Of a stretch of DNA of 64,000 bases, positions 40,781 through 48,820 are shown one piece after another; positions within the stretch are counted from its first letter, which is position 1; each line of letters opens with the position of its first letter. The notes under the pieces are model-generated. The model worked only from the letters and a program-made list of their open reading frames with translations. It was not told the DNA's origin and ran no database searches. The translations under genes and the position numbers were made by a program. Source of the DNA: OLB7 sp966250335 (GTDB taxonomy: Bacteria > Bacteroidota > Ignavibacteria > OLB7); the NCBI GenBank assembly GCA_966250335.1, contig CBINGZ010000003.1:62001-126000 (forward strand), in the 5' to 3' direction.

Positions 40781-42010
40781 TTACGGACGCATGATCTTCC
40801 CCGCGAAGAGGATCGTCCCGGTCGAGTTCTCGCGGATCGCGAAGAGGAACGGGCGATCGCATCGCATGGTGAAATACATCGGGAGCGACGTGCGGACCAT
40901 CTCCACGGAGGTGACGGCCGCCGCCTCGGTCCCTTCCTCGTTCACTTCCACGAACGTCTTGTGCTTCACCTCGCTGATCATAAGTCCGCCGCTCCGGCTG
41001 ATGCGGGAGAAGTCGGCGCCGCCGCCGAACGCGATCCCCATGCCGAGAGCCTTCAGGGCATCGTTCAGGCTGACCTCGTACTCCACCTTGAACCGGGGGA
41101 GCTGGATCACCGCCTCCTGCCGCTTCAGCGCGTCGGTCCAGTCGGACCAGACCGCCGGGGTGAGCGTGCCGACCAGGGAGTTGATATCGACACCCTCGTT
41201 CGGAAGCGCCACGACCATGCTGTAGCCGGTCTTGCCGTAGGGGAGTTCCACCACCTTGACCGGTCCGGTCTCGGCGCAGCGGAGCGAATCGTGCAGGTAC
41301 ATCAGGTTGCAGGTCGACTGCGATCCGTTCGGGCCCCGGAAGGGAGCCTCGCGTGTCTGCTTCTTGTCGAACTGCGTGGTCCAGACTCCCTTGAAGTAGA
41401 TCGCATTAATGAGGTACATGACCACATCGCTGCCGATCGGGCTCTTCACGATCTCCTTGATCTTCCCGTTGGTGCTCCCCTCGACCCAGGAGTTGATGAT
41501 CCGCGCCGCGTCCGGCCTGTTGAAATCGAGGGAGGAGATCTCGGCGTCGAAGCTCTTCCTGTTGACGTCGGTGAAGGTCTGTTCCACCGGGAAGCCCTCG
41601 CGCGACCAGATCGAGTTGGCGATCCGGAACTTCACCGAAGGGTCCAGGTTCTCCAGAAGGTCGATAATATTCCGATATGATCCATTGATCGTCTCGTCGC
41701 TCAGTCCGGCCAGTTCCAGCGTCCGGGCCATATCGTCCCGCGTGCTGCCGGCGGCGCCGTTGAGCGTCATGCCGAGCGCCATCGAGACGCTCAGCGGGGA
41801 GATGAACATATTCTTGTCGGCTTCCCCGGCGTTGAGCGTCCGCATCAGCTTCAACCCGAACTCGTTGCCCGACTTCACTACCTCCTTTTCCGTCTTGCCG
41901 AGTTCGGTGACCGGCTTCGGGTCGGATCCCTCCGGTACTATGATCTGATTCGAACATTGACCCAGCAGCGCGGCGCAGGCAAGCAGGGGGGGGATAAGGC
42001 TCAGTTTCAT
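40781..42010 (-). CDS. Serpin (second of tandem pair)
   Basis: 409 residues from ATG 42010; the frame is open upstream but the hydrophobic leader MKLSLIPPLLACAALLGQC starts here. The Cys after LLGQ may be lipidated, though Gln at -1 is not the usual lipobox. Core signatures NMFISPLSVSMALGMTLNGA, INAIYFKGVWTTQFD, QLPRFKVEYEVSLNDALKAL and hinge VNEEGTEAAAVTS are nearly the same as in the neighbouring serpin. Reactive centre reads VEMVRTSLPM, giving P1 Thr with P2 Arg. The divergence of the loop from its neighbour (EIKTTS versus EMVRTS) suggests two different target peptidases. Confidence 0.93.
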   Translation of the reverse strand: MKLSLIPPLLACAALLGQCSNQIIVPEGSDPKPVTELGKTEKEVVKSGNEFGLKLMRTLNAGEADKNMFISPLSVSMALGMTLNGAAGSTRDDMARTLELAGLSDETINGSYRNIIDLLENLDPSVKFRIANSIWSREGFPVEQTFTDVNRKSFDAEISSLDFNRPDAARIINSWVEGSTNGKIKEIVKSPIGSDVVMYLINAIYFKGVWTTQFDKKQTREAPFRGPNGSQSTCNLMYLHDSLRCAETGPVKVVELPYGKTGYSMVVALPNEGVDINSLVGTLTPAVWSDWTDALKRQEAVIQLPRFKVEYEVSLNDALKALGMGIAFGGGADFSRISRSGGLMISEVKHKTFVEVNEEGTEAAAVTSVEMVRTSLPMYFTMRCDRPFLFAIRENSTGTILFAGKIMRP

Positions 42011-42324
42011 TCCATCCTCTCCATTGATAGATCGGCAGTCGTTGTCGTTGTAGAGATGTTGAATCGATCCCGCTCGATACGGTCCCGGCGATTCCAGGCG
42101 CGGGCCCCGTAGTGCGGAACACTCCTCGGCTGCAGGATGTTCTCGGCGCAGGCTCCACATCTTGACACGTGTGACTCGAAAAGTTACACGACCGTTCCCT
42201 CATTGCCGTTGTGGTTCACGCCCGAATCGGGCTAACTTCGGGTCGGCGTTCCGGTGATCTCTTCCGTCGGGATCGACCGTGCCCGATCTCTCCCTTCGAT
42301 GATCCTTCCCCGGCATCTCTCCGC
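42011..42324. other. Divergent intergenic region between serpin and lipoate-type enzyme
   Basis: 314 bases. It contains a possible plus-strand promoter (42162-42190) and a short CCCGAATCGGG hairpin (42220-42230 area). No gene or RNA recognised. Confidence 0.45.
42162..42190 (+). promoter_or_regulatory. Possible sigma-70-like promoter upstream of the LipM-like gene
   Basis: Consensus TTGACA (42162-42167), 17-base spacer, weak TACACG. The next gene starts 135 bases downstream. Confidence 0.3.
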
Positions 42325-43113
42325 ATGAAGCATTCCTGGATCCATACAGTCGATCACGATCTTTCCGGCGACGAGAACATGCGTCGCGACGAGGAGATGG
42401 CGCTGGCCTGCGAGGGGGATGGGATTCCGAGGCTCAGGGTCTACTCCTGGCGTCCCTTCACGTTGTCGCTGGGGTATGGACAGGAGATCGGGCAGATCGA
42501 CACGGCGGGACTGGAGCGGCGCGGCTACGGTCTTGTGCGTCGTCCCACCGGGGGACGTGCCGTCTTCCACGCGGAGGAGGCGACCTATGCCGTCGCCATG
42601 CCGAGCGACGGACGGGGAATCCACGAGACCTACGCCCGCATCAACCGGGCGCTCCGTCGCGGGCTCGAACTGCTCGGGGCGACCGGGGTGGAGTTCAACA
42701 GGGCGCAGCCGGAGTTCAGATCCCACTACACGCTCGACGAGTCGGCGAGCTGCTTCAGCGTCTCGGCGCTGAGCGAGCTGACGTGGAGTCCCCCCGGGAC
42801 CGATGAAAACCGCAAGCTGGTCGGCTCCGCGCAGCGTCGCTACGGCGGGACGTTGCTGCAGCACGGGTCGATCCTGATGGGGGATGCCCATCTGGAGATC
42901 GTCGATTTCCTCAGCGCCTACACCGACGACTCGCGCCGCGATCTTCTGCGGGCGCGCCTCGCCTCCCGCACGGCGACGTTGAACGATGTGTTCGGCGGTT
43001 CCTCTCCTTCGTTCCATGAGGTGGCGGAGGCGTTGCGGGCGGGGTTCGCGGAGACGTTCGAGGGGAATCGGGAGGAGGAGCCGGTCGATTCGGGGGAGGC
43101 TGCCGGCCGTTGA
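42325..43113 (+). CDS. Lipoate/octanoate transferase family protein (LipM/LplA-like)
   Basis: 262 residues of the biotin/lipoate protein ligase fold; transfers octanoyl or lipoyl groups to carrier-protein lysines. Signatures: LSLGYGQEIGQID, the ligand loop RRPTGGRAVFHAEEATYAVA, a conserved-position Cys in DESASCFSVSALSELTW, and NRKLVGSAQRRYGGTLLQHG. The Cys and the GSAQxR...LQHGS pattern are those of LipM-type octanoyltransferases, so this is favoured over an ATP-using ligase. ATG 42325 is chosen because upstream residues lack homology. The stop overlaps an ATG (43113) ahead of panB. Confidence 0.85.
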   Translation: MKHSWIHTVDHDLSGDENMRRDEEMALACEGDGIPRLRVYSWRPFTLSLGYGQEIGQIDTAGLERRGYGLVRRPTGGRAVFHAEEATYAVAMPSDGRGIHETYARINRALRRGLELLGATGVEFNRAQPEFRSHYTLDESASCFSVSALSELTWSPPGTDENRKLVGSAQRRYGGTLLQHGSILMGDAHLEIVDFLSAYTDDSRRDLLRARLASRTATLNDVFGGSSPSFHEVAEALRAGFAETFEGNREEEPVDSGEAAGR

Positions 43114-43154
43114 TGGCCGGTCGCCGCGCAACAATCACGCAACCAGATCCAGAC

Positions 43155-43961
43155 ATGGCGGAGATCAGACGAGTAACGACAAGGTCTCTTCAGGAGATGA
43201 AGCGCAACGGGATCCGTATCTCGTCGCTCACGGCGTACGATGCGCTGATGGCGCGCATCTTCGATCTTTCCGGGATCGACGTGATCCTGGTGGGGGATTC
43301 GGTGGCGAACGTCGTGCAGGGGTTCGAGACCACGCTCCCTGTTACGCTGGACGAGATGATCTATCATACAAGGGCGGTGACCCGCGGAGTGCGTCGCGCC
43401 ATGGTGGTCACCGACATGCCGTTCATGACCTTTCAGGTCCGCCCGGACGAGGCGTTCAGGAACGCGGGAAGGATCATGAAGGAGACCGACGCCAGCGCCG
43501 TCAAGCTGGAGGGAGGGGTGGAATACGCCGATACGGTCAGGCGGATGACCTCCTCGGGGATTCCGGTGATGGGGCATCTCGGTCTTCAGCCGCAGTCGAT
43601 CCATCAGTACGGCGGCTACCGTCCCAGGGGAACCTCGCAGGAGGAGGCCGACAAGATCCTGAGCGACGCCGCCGCACTTGAGGAGGCGGGAGCGTTTGCC
43701 CTTGTTCTGGAGAAGATTCCGGCGGACCTTGCGCGCCGTGTGACCGAATCGCTCAAGATTCCGACGATCGGCATCGGCGCCGGCCCGCACTGCGACGGCC
43801 AGATCCTCGTCTATGCCGATATGCTGGGGCTGACCGTCGATTTCCACCCCAGGTTCGTCAGGCGCTACGAATCGTTCGCCGAACGGGCCGGGGATGCCGC
43901 GAAACGATACACCGAGGATGTCCGCAACGGCAGCTTCCCGAACGAGTCGGAGAGCTACTGA
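43155..43961 (+). CDS. panB: Ketopantoate hydroxymethyltransferase PanB
   Basis: 268 residues. Converts 2-oxoisovalerate and methylene-tetrahydrofolate to ketopantoate, first step of pantothenate synthesis. Family motifs: RISSLTAYDALMARIFD, DVILVGDSVANVVQGFETTL, VVTDMPFMTF, AVKLEGG, GIPVMGHLGLQPQSIHQYGG and IPTIGIGAGPHCDGQILVYA, with metal and substrate residues in place. ATG 43155 gives the usual N-terminus; ATG 43113, which overlaps the previous stop, would add 14 residues without homology. Probably co-transcribed with the preceding gene. panC and panD are not in the window. Confidence 0.95.
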   Translation: MAEIRRVTTRSLQEMKRNGIRISSLTAYDALMARIFDLSGIDVILVGDSVANVVQGFETTLPVTLDEMIYHTRAVTRGVRRAMVVTDMPFMTFQVRPDEAFRNAGRIMKETDASAVKLEGGVEYADTVRRMTSSGIPVMGHLGLQPQSIHQYGGYRPRGTSQEEADKILSDAAALEEAGAFALVLEKIPADLARRVTESLKIPTIGIGAGPHCDGQILVYADMLGLTVDFHPRFVRRYESFAERAGDAAKRYTEDVRNGSFPNESESY

Positions 43962-44020
43962 TCGGGTGAGAGGGGAGACCGTCTGCACGATCTCGTGATG
44001 CTCCATGCCAACGTTCCGAT

Positions 44021-44410
44021 ATGAGAATCTACAGCCGCATCATCTTCCCGTTGCTTGCAGCGGCGGTCGTCGGGGTCGGGTGTTCCGATTTCGTCACCGA
44101 TCCGCGTGAGATCATCTTCCCCGACCGGGATGTGAGCTACAGCGCGCACCTCCAGCCGCTCTTCGATCTGAGCTGCGCCACCGCGGGGTGCCACGACGAC
44201 TACACGATGGCGGGGAATCTTCGTCTTCTATCGCATGCAGATCTGTTCCAGAGGGCGGGGCTCGTCCGTCCGAACGATTCCACCTCGAGCCTCCTCAGGC
44301 ATGTCCTGCGGGGGTTCGTCCTCCATCCGGCGGTGACCGATCCTCCGCTGACGGAGAATCAGGTGCGTGGGATTGCGATATGGATTCAGGAGGGGGCCAG
44401 CAACAACTGA
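44021..44410 (+). CDS. Small lipoprotein with possible c-type heme motif
   Basis: 129 residues. Lipoprotein signal MRIYSRIIFPLLAAAVVGVGC (Cys 21). The mature part contains YSAHLQPLFDLSCATAGCHD, i.e. C-x4-CH (Cys, then AGCH), resembling the single-heme cytochrome-like domain found in exported proteins of this group, followed by NLRLLSHADLF and LTENQVRGIAIWIQEGA, where the final helix is typical of cytochrome c folds. Heme attachment at a C-x4-CH spacing is less common than C-x2-CH, so the cofactor is uncertain. 59 bases after panB. Confidence 0.7.
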   Translation: MRIYSRIIFPLLAAAVVGVGCSDFVTDPREIIFPDRDVSYSAHLQPLFDLSCATAGCHDDYTMAGNLRLLSHADLFQRAGLVRPNDSTSSLLRHVLRGFVLHPAVTDPPLTENQVRGIAIWIQEGASNN

Positions 44411-44491
44411 CCCCGGCCGCGCGCCTCGCGGAAACGGGGCGGCTTCGGTCGGGGTCTCCTTCAGGTTCGGTCCCGGTGTCGGGCTCTCGCG

Positions 44492-45508
44492 TTATCTCGA
44501 GTGCTCGCGGATATCGAACTCGGCGCGCAGTTCTCCCACGTCGATCCGGTTCCAGTTCCGGAGCCTGATCGTTCTGAACTCCTCCAGTTTCCCGCTCTCT
44601 CCTTCGGAGAGGACCCCGATCCCTTCCAGCGCCCGCATGATCACCGCCGGCATCGGCTTCATATCCCCTTCGTCCAGCTTGCACGCGATACCGATCGGTC
44701 CGTGCTCCTCGGTGACCGCTCCCACCACGAAGATCGCCATCGCCCCCTGCTTGGCTATCCCTTTCCCTCCCATTGCCCGCACGAGTTCGGTGTCGAACCC
44801 GCCGACTGCGTTGATCATTTCCGGGTGCGCCGCTATCGCCTTCATGATCCGCGAGGAGGCTTCATCCCCCTTGGAAGCGTTGTCGGTGAAGCGCGCAAGG
44901 GCCGTGCCGGCGGCCATGAGGGGGACGTAGAAGGTGGGGAGCGAACAGCCGTCGACGGCCGTTCCTATGTCGTCGCGGGGAATCCCCGTATGCTCGGCGA
45001 TCAGGTCGAGAATCCACTGCTGGAGCGGGTGATCGAGCGCCAGGTAGTTTTCAATCGGCCATCCCTTGGCGAGGCATGCGGCCAGCATCCCGGTATGTTT
45101 GCCGGAGCAGTTGTTGTGGAGGGGGCTCGGCTCGCCGTCGCTCCTGTGCAGGCGCTTCAGTTCCGCCTGGTCGTGCGGGGGATGGGCGCCGCAGCGGAGG
45201 GCGTTCTCTTCCAGTCCCATCTTGGCAAGCATGCCGGTGACGGTCTCGACGTGATAGCCGGCGCCGTCGTGACTGGCGCCGCAGACTGCGATCTCCTTGT
45301 CGGTGAACCCGAACCTGTCGGCCGCGCCGCTGCGGATGACGGGGATCGCCTGTATCATCTTGATCGAGGAACGGAGATAGGTTCTATGGAGCGGGTCGTT
45401 GACGCCGTAGAGGAGCCGTCCCGCCGGATCGGTAACGGCGATGGAGCCGTGATGAATCCCTTCGATCCGTCCGCCGCGATACGATACAGCCAGAGGGGTC
45501 TCGACCAT
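44492..45508 (-). CDS. L-asparaginase II (Rhizobium-type, Pfam Asparaginase_II)
   Basis: 338 residues. Hydrolyses asparagine to aspartate and ammonia; cytoplasmic by lack of signal. Belongs to the thermolabile R. etli-like family, unrelated to classical EcAII. Signatures: HHGSIAVTD, SxxK nucleophile pair in RSSIKMIQAIP (Ser47, Lys50), AVCGASHDGAGYHVETV, HNNCSGKHTGMLA and VDGCSLPTFYVPL, which together hold the Cys/Lys zinc-type site seen in that family, and GFDTELVRAMGGKGIAKQGA. It starts at 45508 and is alone on its strand here. Confidence 0.92.
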   Translation of the reverse strand: MVETPLAVSYRGGRIEGIHHGSIAVTDPAGRLLYGVNDPLHRTYLRSSIKMIQAIPVIRSGAADRFGFTDKEIAVCGASHDGAGYHVETVTGMLAKMGLEENALRCGAHPPHDQAELKRLHRSDGEPSPLHNNCSGKHTGMLAACLAKGWPIENYLALDHPLQQWILDLIAEHTGIPRDDIGTAVDGCSLPTFYVPLMAAGTALARFTDNASKGDEASSRIMKAIAAHPEMINAVGGFDTELVRAMGGKGIAKQGAMAIFVVGAVTEEHGPIGIACKLDEGDMKPMPAVIMRALEGIGVLSEGESGKLEEFRTIRLRNWNRIDVGELRAEFDIREHSR

Positions 45509-45685
45509 TGGAGTGCCTGGAAACGTGAGTGTCGGGGAAGAGAAGCGGGGAGCCGCCCCTTCAGGGAATGAGGCGCGAAGCTATCTACTTAGGAAGCAAC
45601 GACCAAGTTACGACATGTTGGAGTCGATGCGATTCCGGAGCTTCCCCGGCGAGCCGTGAGGATGTCGTCGGTTTCGACGAATCGA

Positions 45686-45973
45686 TCAGACGAGCGAGTC
45701 TTCATGACGAGGCATGTGATGTGGGTGTCCGTTCTCCATCCCACCCGATTCCTCTGCCGCCGTAACGGCAACCTTCACGGTCAACCCTGCCGTGGAAAGC
45801 ATCGTAACCAGATTATCCACGGTGAACAGCCGGATCTTGCCGCGGACAAGCTCACTGATGCGGGGTTGTGACACACCGAAGAGCTTCGCCGCCTGAACCT
45901 GGGTAAGTCCTCTCCTGCGAATCTCATCCTCTATTGCCAGCATGAGGTCCGATCGGAGTTTCAGGTCTTGCAA
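45686..45973 (-). CDS. HigA/XRE-type helix-turn-helix protein, paralogue of 4401-4775
   Basis: 95 residues, start TTG 45973 (internal ATG 45943 is the alternative). The helix-turn-helix RRRGLTQVQAAKLFGVSQPR with ISELVRGKIRLFTVDNLVTM is closely similar to that of the protein at 4401-4775. The usual N-terminal segment of the family (FTDIGF...) is missing, so the gene may be 5'-shortened or start upstream at a non-standard codon. No RelE/HigB-like toxin lies on either side (97 bases to the thioesterase, ~180 to the asparaginase). Role uncertain, as for its paralogue. Confidence 0.7.
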   Translation of the reverse strand: MQDLKLRSDLMLAIEDEIRRRGLTQVQAAKLFGVSQPRISELVRGKIRLFTVDNLVTMLSTAGLTVKVAVTAAEESGGMENGHPHHMPRHEDSLV

Positions 45974-46070
45974 GAAGTGGTGGTTACAACCAATAGTCGA
46001 CCGATCGCCGTACGTATTGCTCCGTCGGCGGATTTCGTTTCGCTCGATCGCGAACTCTATACGATGCGGA

Positions 46071-46514
46071 TCATTCCTGGATCGACGCCGGCCCCTCTTC
46101 GATCACCGTATACCGCGCCAGCCTCTCGCGAAGAAGCTGCGGGATGGGGATCTTCTTCTTGTCGTCGATGCCGACCGTGACCAGGCGGCAGTAGCCCTGC
46201 GCCAGCACCGTGTCGGTTCCGCTTCTGACGAAACGGAAGGAGATCGTGAACGATGTCGTTCCCCAATGGCTGATCCGGATCGAGATCTCCATGAGATCGT
46301 CCAGAAGGGCGGGAGACTTGTAGTCGCAGTGATACTCCGCCCGGATCGGGAAGCAGCGGAGAGTCTGGAAGGCTGCCGAATAGGGGAGATCGACTGAACG
46401 GTACATCTCGGTCTCCGCTATTTCGAAGAACCTGATGTACGCGCCGTAGTAGATGATCCGCGCGGCGTCGCAGTCGATCCAGCGGACGCGCTCGGTGATC
46501 GTGAATGGCTGCAT
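46071..46514 (-). CDS. 4-hydroxybenzoyl-CoA-thioesterase-family acyl-CoA thioesterase
   Basis: 147 residues, hot-dog fold. Cleaves acyl-CoA thioesters. The N-terminus RVRWIDCDAARIIYYGAYIR has the catalytic-helix Asp of the YbgC/4HBT group, with RAEYHCDYKSPALLDDLMEI and SFTISFRFVRSGTDTVLAQG as later strands. Position 46514 is the only sensible start. It follows the lipoprotein gene by 21 bases on the same strand. Substrate cannot be told from sequence. Confidence 0.88.
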   Translation of the reverse strand: MQPFTITERVRWIDCDAARIIYYGAYIRFFEIAETEMYRSVDLPYSAAFQTLRCFPIRAEYHCDYKSPALLDDLMEISIRISHWGTTSFTISFRFVRSGTDTVLAQGYCRLVTVGIDDKKKIPIPQLLRERLARYTVIEEGPASIQE

Positions 46515-46535
46515 GAACGAAGAAAAGCGCCCGGC

Positions 46536-47621
46536 CTACTGGGACACGTTGGAGTTGAGGAAGGCCACCGCCCGCACCGGGTCGGAGATCTGGATCGTCT
46601 CGTACTCGTTGCCGTCCGGCGCTATCCGCCGCAGGCCGCCGTACGCGGGATCGAGCAGATAGATGAACGACGAGAAGGGATCGGCTCCCACGATATCGAA
46701 ATCCCCCGGCACCCATCCCGGAAGCGTGATCCGCTGCTGCGTGTCGACAAGGGCGAGCCCGGTCGAGGTGGCGACGTACAACACGTTCTGGCGCGTGAAG
46801 GCGGCGTAGGTCGGCGGATCGCCGATATGCTCCGTCAGCGCGCCCGCCTCGATCGGCGTCTCCATATCCATGTGGAGGTCCGATGTGAGGATGTAATAGA
46901 CGGTCGGCTTGGCGTCTCCCGCCTGGTTTCCGGCGCTCAGGAAGACGAGGTTCGCGCCGTCGGGGGTCCCGACGATATGGACGATCGGCGTCGGAAAATG
47001 GAGCGTCTCCTCGATCGGATAGTTCGGGCTGGCGTTGCTGTTGAAGACCGCGACCTGCGAGCTTCCGTCAGGCATGACCATGCCGACGGCGACGCGGCGC
47101 TGCGCCGTGCCGACCGACGTCGGGTTGCCGGGGAGGGGATAGCCCCGGACGAACTTGAAGGTCTCGATATCGACCAGATAGACCTGGTTGGAGCCGTGGC
47201 AGACCACCCAGGCGTTCGTGGAGTTGCTGAACGCCATGCCGCAGAGCTCCCCTTCGGAGCCGCTCGGGAAGCCGACGATCACCGCCAGCTTCCCCCTCGT
47301 CTTCGCGTCGAGCACGGTGATCTCTCCCGTGGCGCGGTGAAGCAGGTAGAGCTTGTCGTAGGCGGCGTACATCGCGTCGACGTTCTTCCCCAGCGCCTCG
47401 CCGTTGGCCGTCTGGTAGTCGTCGGGGATCGAGGCCGATGTCGCCTCGTTGAAGCGCATCAGTTCCGCCCCCCCCGTCTTCTCCACGGCGATGATCGCGA
47501 CCTCCTTGCGGTCGCTGCTGCCGGGATCGATGACGTCGGCTCCCTTGCCGGAGCATCCGATCATGGTCGCGGCCGCCGCAAGAAGGGAGAGGCAGAGGGG
47601 AAGAAGACGATGCTGTTTCAT
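46536..47621 (-). CDS. Beta-propeller lipoprotein
   Basis: 361 residues. Signal LPLCLSLLAAAATMIGC with lipid Cys 23. The mature part repeats short units such as YAAYDKLYLLHRATGEITVL, AWVVCHGSNQVYLVDIETFK, NLVFLSAGNQAGDA and LYVATSTGLALVDTQQR, consistent with a seven-bladed YVTN/WD-like propeller as in quinoprotein-like surface proteins. No catalytic motif seen. It and the thioesterase form a minus-strand pair after the hpnD gene, whose stop is at 47651. Confidence 0.8.
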   Translation of the reverse strand: MKQHRLLPLCLSLLAAAATMIGCSGKGADVIDPGSSDRKEVAIIAVEKTGGAELMRFNEATSASIPDDYQTANGEALGKNVDAMYAAYDKLYLLHRATGEITVLDAKTRGKLAVIVGFPSGSEGELCGMAFSNSTNAWVVCHGSNQVYLVDIETFKFVRGYPLPGNPTSVGTAQRRVAVGMVMPDGSSQVAVFNSNASPNYPIEETLHFPTPIVHIVGTPDGANLVFLSAGNQAGDAKPTVYYILTSDLHMDMETPIEAGALTEHIGDPPTYAAFTRQNVLYVATSTGLALVDTQQRITLPGWVPGDFDIVGADPFSSFIYLLDPAYGGLRRIAPDGNEYETIQISDPVRAVAFLNSNVSQ

Positions 47622-47650
47622 GGCGACTCGAAGTATGATATATCCTGAAG

Positions 47651-48556
47651 TTACTCGCTGACGGTCTTTCTGTTGGTGAGCACGCGGGTCACCAGCCAGA
47701 GCTTCACGGCGATCCAGATCTTATGGAGCGAGCGGACGGAGATCTTCCGGGCGTAGACGTTGAACTCGTTCAGTTCGATCTTCTCCAGCATCCGGTAGTA
47801 GATCGCGTCCATGATCTCCGCGGCGAACATCGTCCTCCGCTCGTCGGGACGGAGCGCGGCCCTTGCCCTGCCGTAGAACTCGCGCGCGCGCCGGGTCTCG
47901 AACCGCATCAGCTCGATGAAGGGGAGGTTGTAGCGGCCGGCCATCAGATCCTCCTCGGTGTAGCCGAACGCCTCCAGATCCTCCAGCGGAAGGTAGATCC
48001 TGCCGCGCGCCGCGTCCGACTTGATATCCCGCAGGATGTTCGTGAGCTGGAGCGCGATCCCGAGGTTGACCGCGTACTCCTTGGTCTCCTCGTACTTGTA
48101 CCCGAAGATCTCGATGCAGATCAGCCCGACCACCGAGGCGACGCTGTAGCAGTACTCGCGCAGCTCCTCGAACGTCCGGTACCGGTTCCTGACCAGATCC
48201 ATCTCCATCCCGTCCAGAAGGGTCAGGAAATACTGCTTGGGGATCTGGAACCGCTTGACCACCGCCGAGAGAGGGAGCATGATCGGATGGCGCGATTCCC
48301 CGGCATAGCATCGCTCCACCTCGTTTCTCAGCCAGTTCAGCCGTTCATGCTTGCGCGCGACCCGTCCCTCCGGCTCCCCCGGTTCCGCCTCCTCCTCGTC
48401 GACGATGTCGTCGGCGTAGCGGCAGAAGGCGTAGACCGAATGCATGGCGATCCGCTCGTCACGCGGCAGCAGCGAGAACGAGTAGTAGAAACTCGTCTTC
48501 GCCTGCTGGGTGACCAGTGTGGTATGTTCCGATTCTATGAGCGCCAGATTCGACAT
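47651..48556 (-). CDS. hpnD: Presqualene diphosphate synthase HpnD
   Basis: 301 residues. Head-to-head condensation of two farnesyl diphosphates to presqualene diphosphate. Aspartate-rich motifs CRYADDIVDEEE (45-56) and LTNILRDIKSDAARGRIYLP are present, along with TSFYYSFSLLPRDERIAMHS at the N-terminus and CYSVASVVGLICIEIFGY. ATG 48556 is chosen because the open frame upstream lacks homology. The HpnC paralogue lies 264 bases upstream on the same strand. With HpnE (not in the window) these give squalene for hopanoids or sterol-like lipids. Confidence 0.92.
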   Translation of the reverse strand: MSNLALIESEHTTLVTQQAKTSFYYSFSLLPRDERIAMHSVYAFCRYADDIVDEEEAEPGEPEGRVARKHERLNWLRNEVERCYAGESRHPIMLPLSAVVKRFQIPKQYFLTLLDGMEMDLVRNRYRTFEELREYCYSVASVVGLICIEIFGYKYEETKEYAVNLGIALQLTNILRDIKSDAARGRIYLPLEDLEAFGYTEEDLMAGRYNLPFIELMRFETRRAREFYGRARAALRPDERRTMFAAEIMDAIYYRMLEKIELNEFNVYARKISVRSLHKIWIAVKLWLVTRVLTNRKTVSE

Positions 48557-48820
48557 CGTTCGTGCTGTTCCAGAGTACAGGCGCGGAAAGATATACGCAA
48601 AATCGGATTCCGGAAAAGGAGTTCGTCTTCCCACGCGGTGCATGGGATAAACGTACGAAGCGGGCCCGTCGTGCCTATGTACTGCTGCTCCCTGCGGGAG
48701 CCCTCCATTTCGGGAGATATGATCCATAACGAAGAGCGTATGCCGCCGGTTCATCGCCGCCCGGGATGAGAGAAGCCCTCAAGGTAAGAACCATCGGCGC
48801 GGCCCCGGCCTGACAGCGGC
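48557..48820. other. Gap between hpnC and hpnD, no gene seen
   Basis: 264 bases that separate two functionally linked genes on the same strand. Open frames here are extensions of the neighbouring genes without homology. No terminator was found, so read-through from hpnC is possible; a separate hpnD promoter cannot be excluded. Confidence 0.4.
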
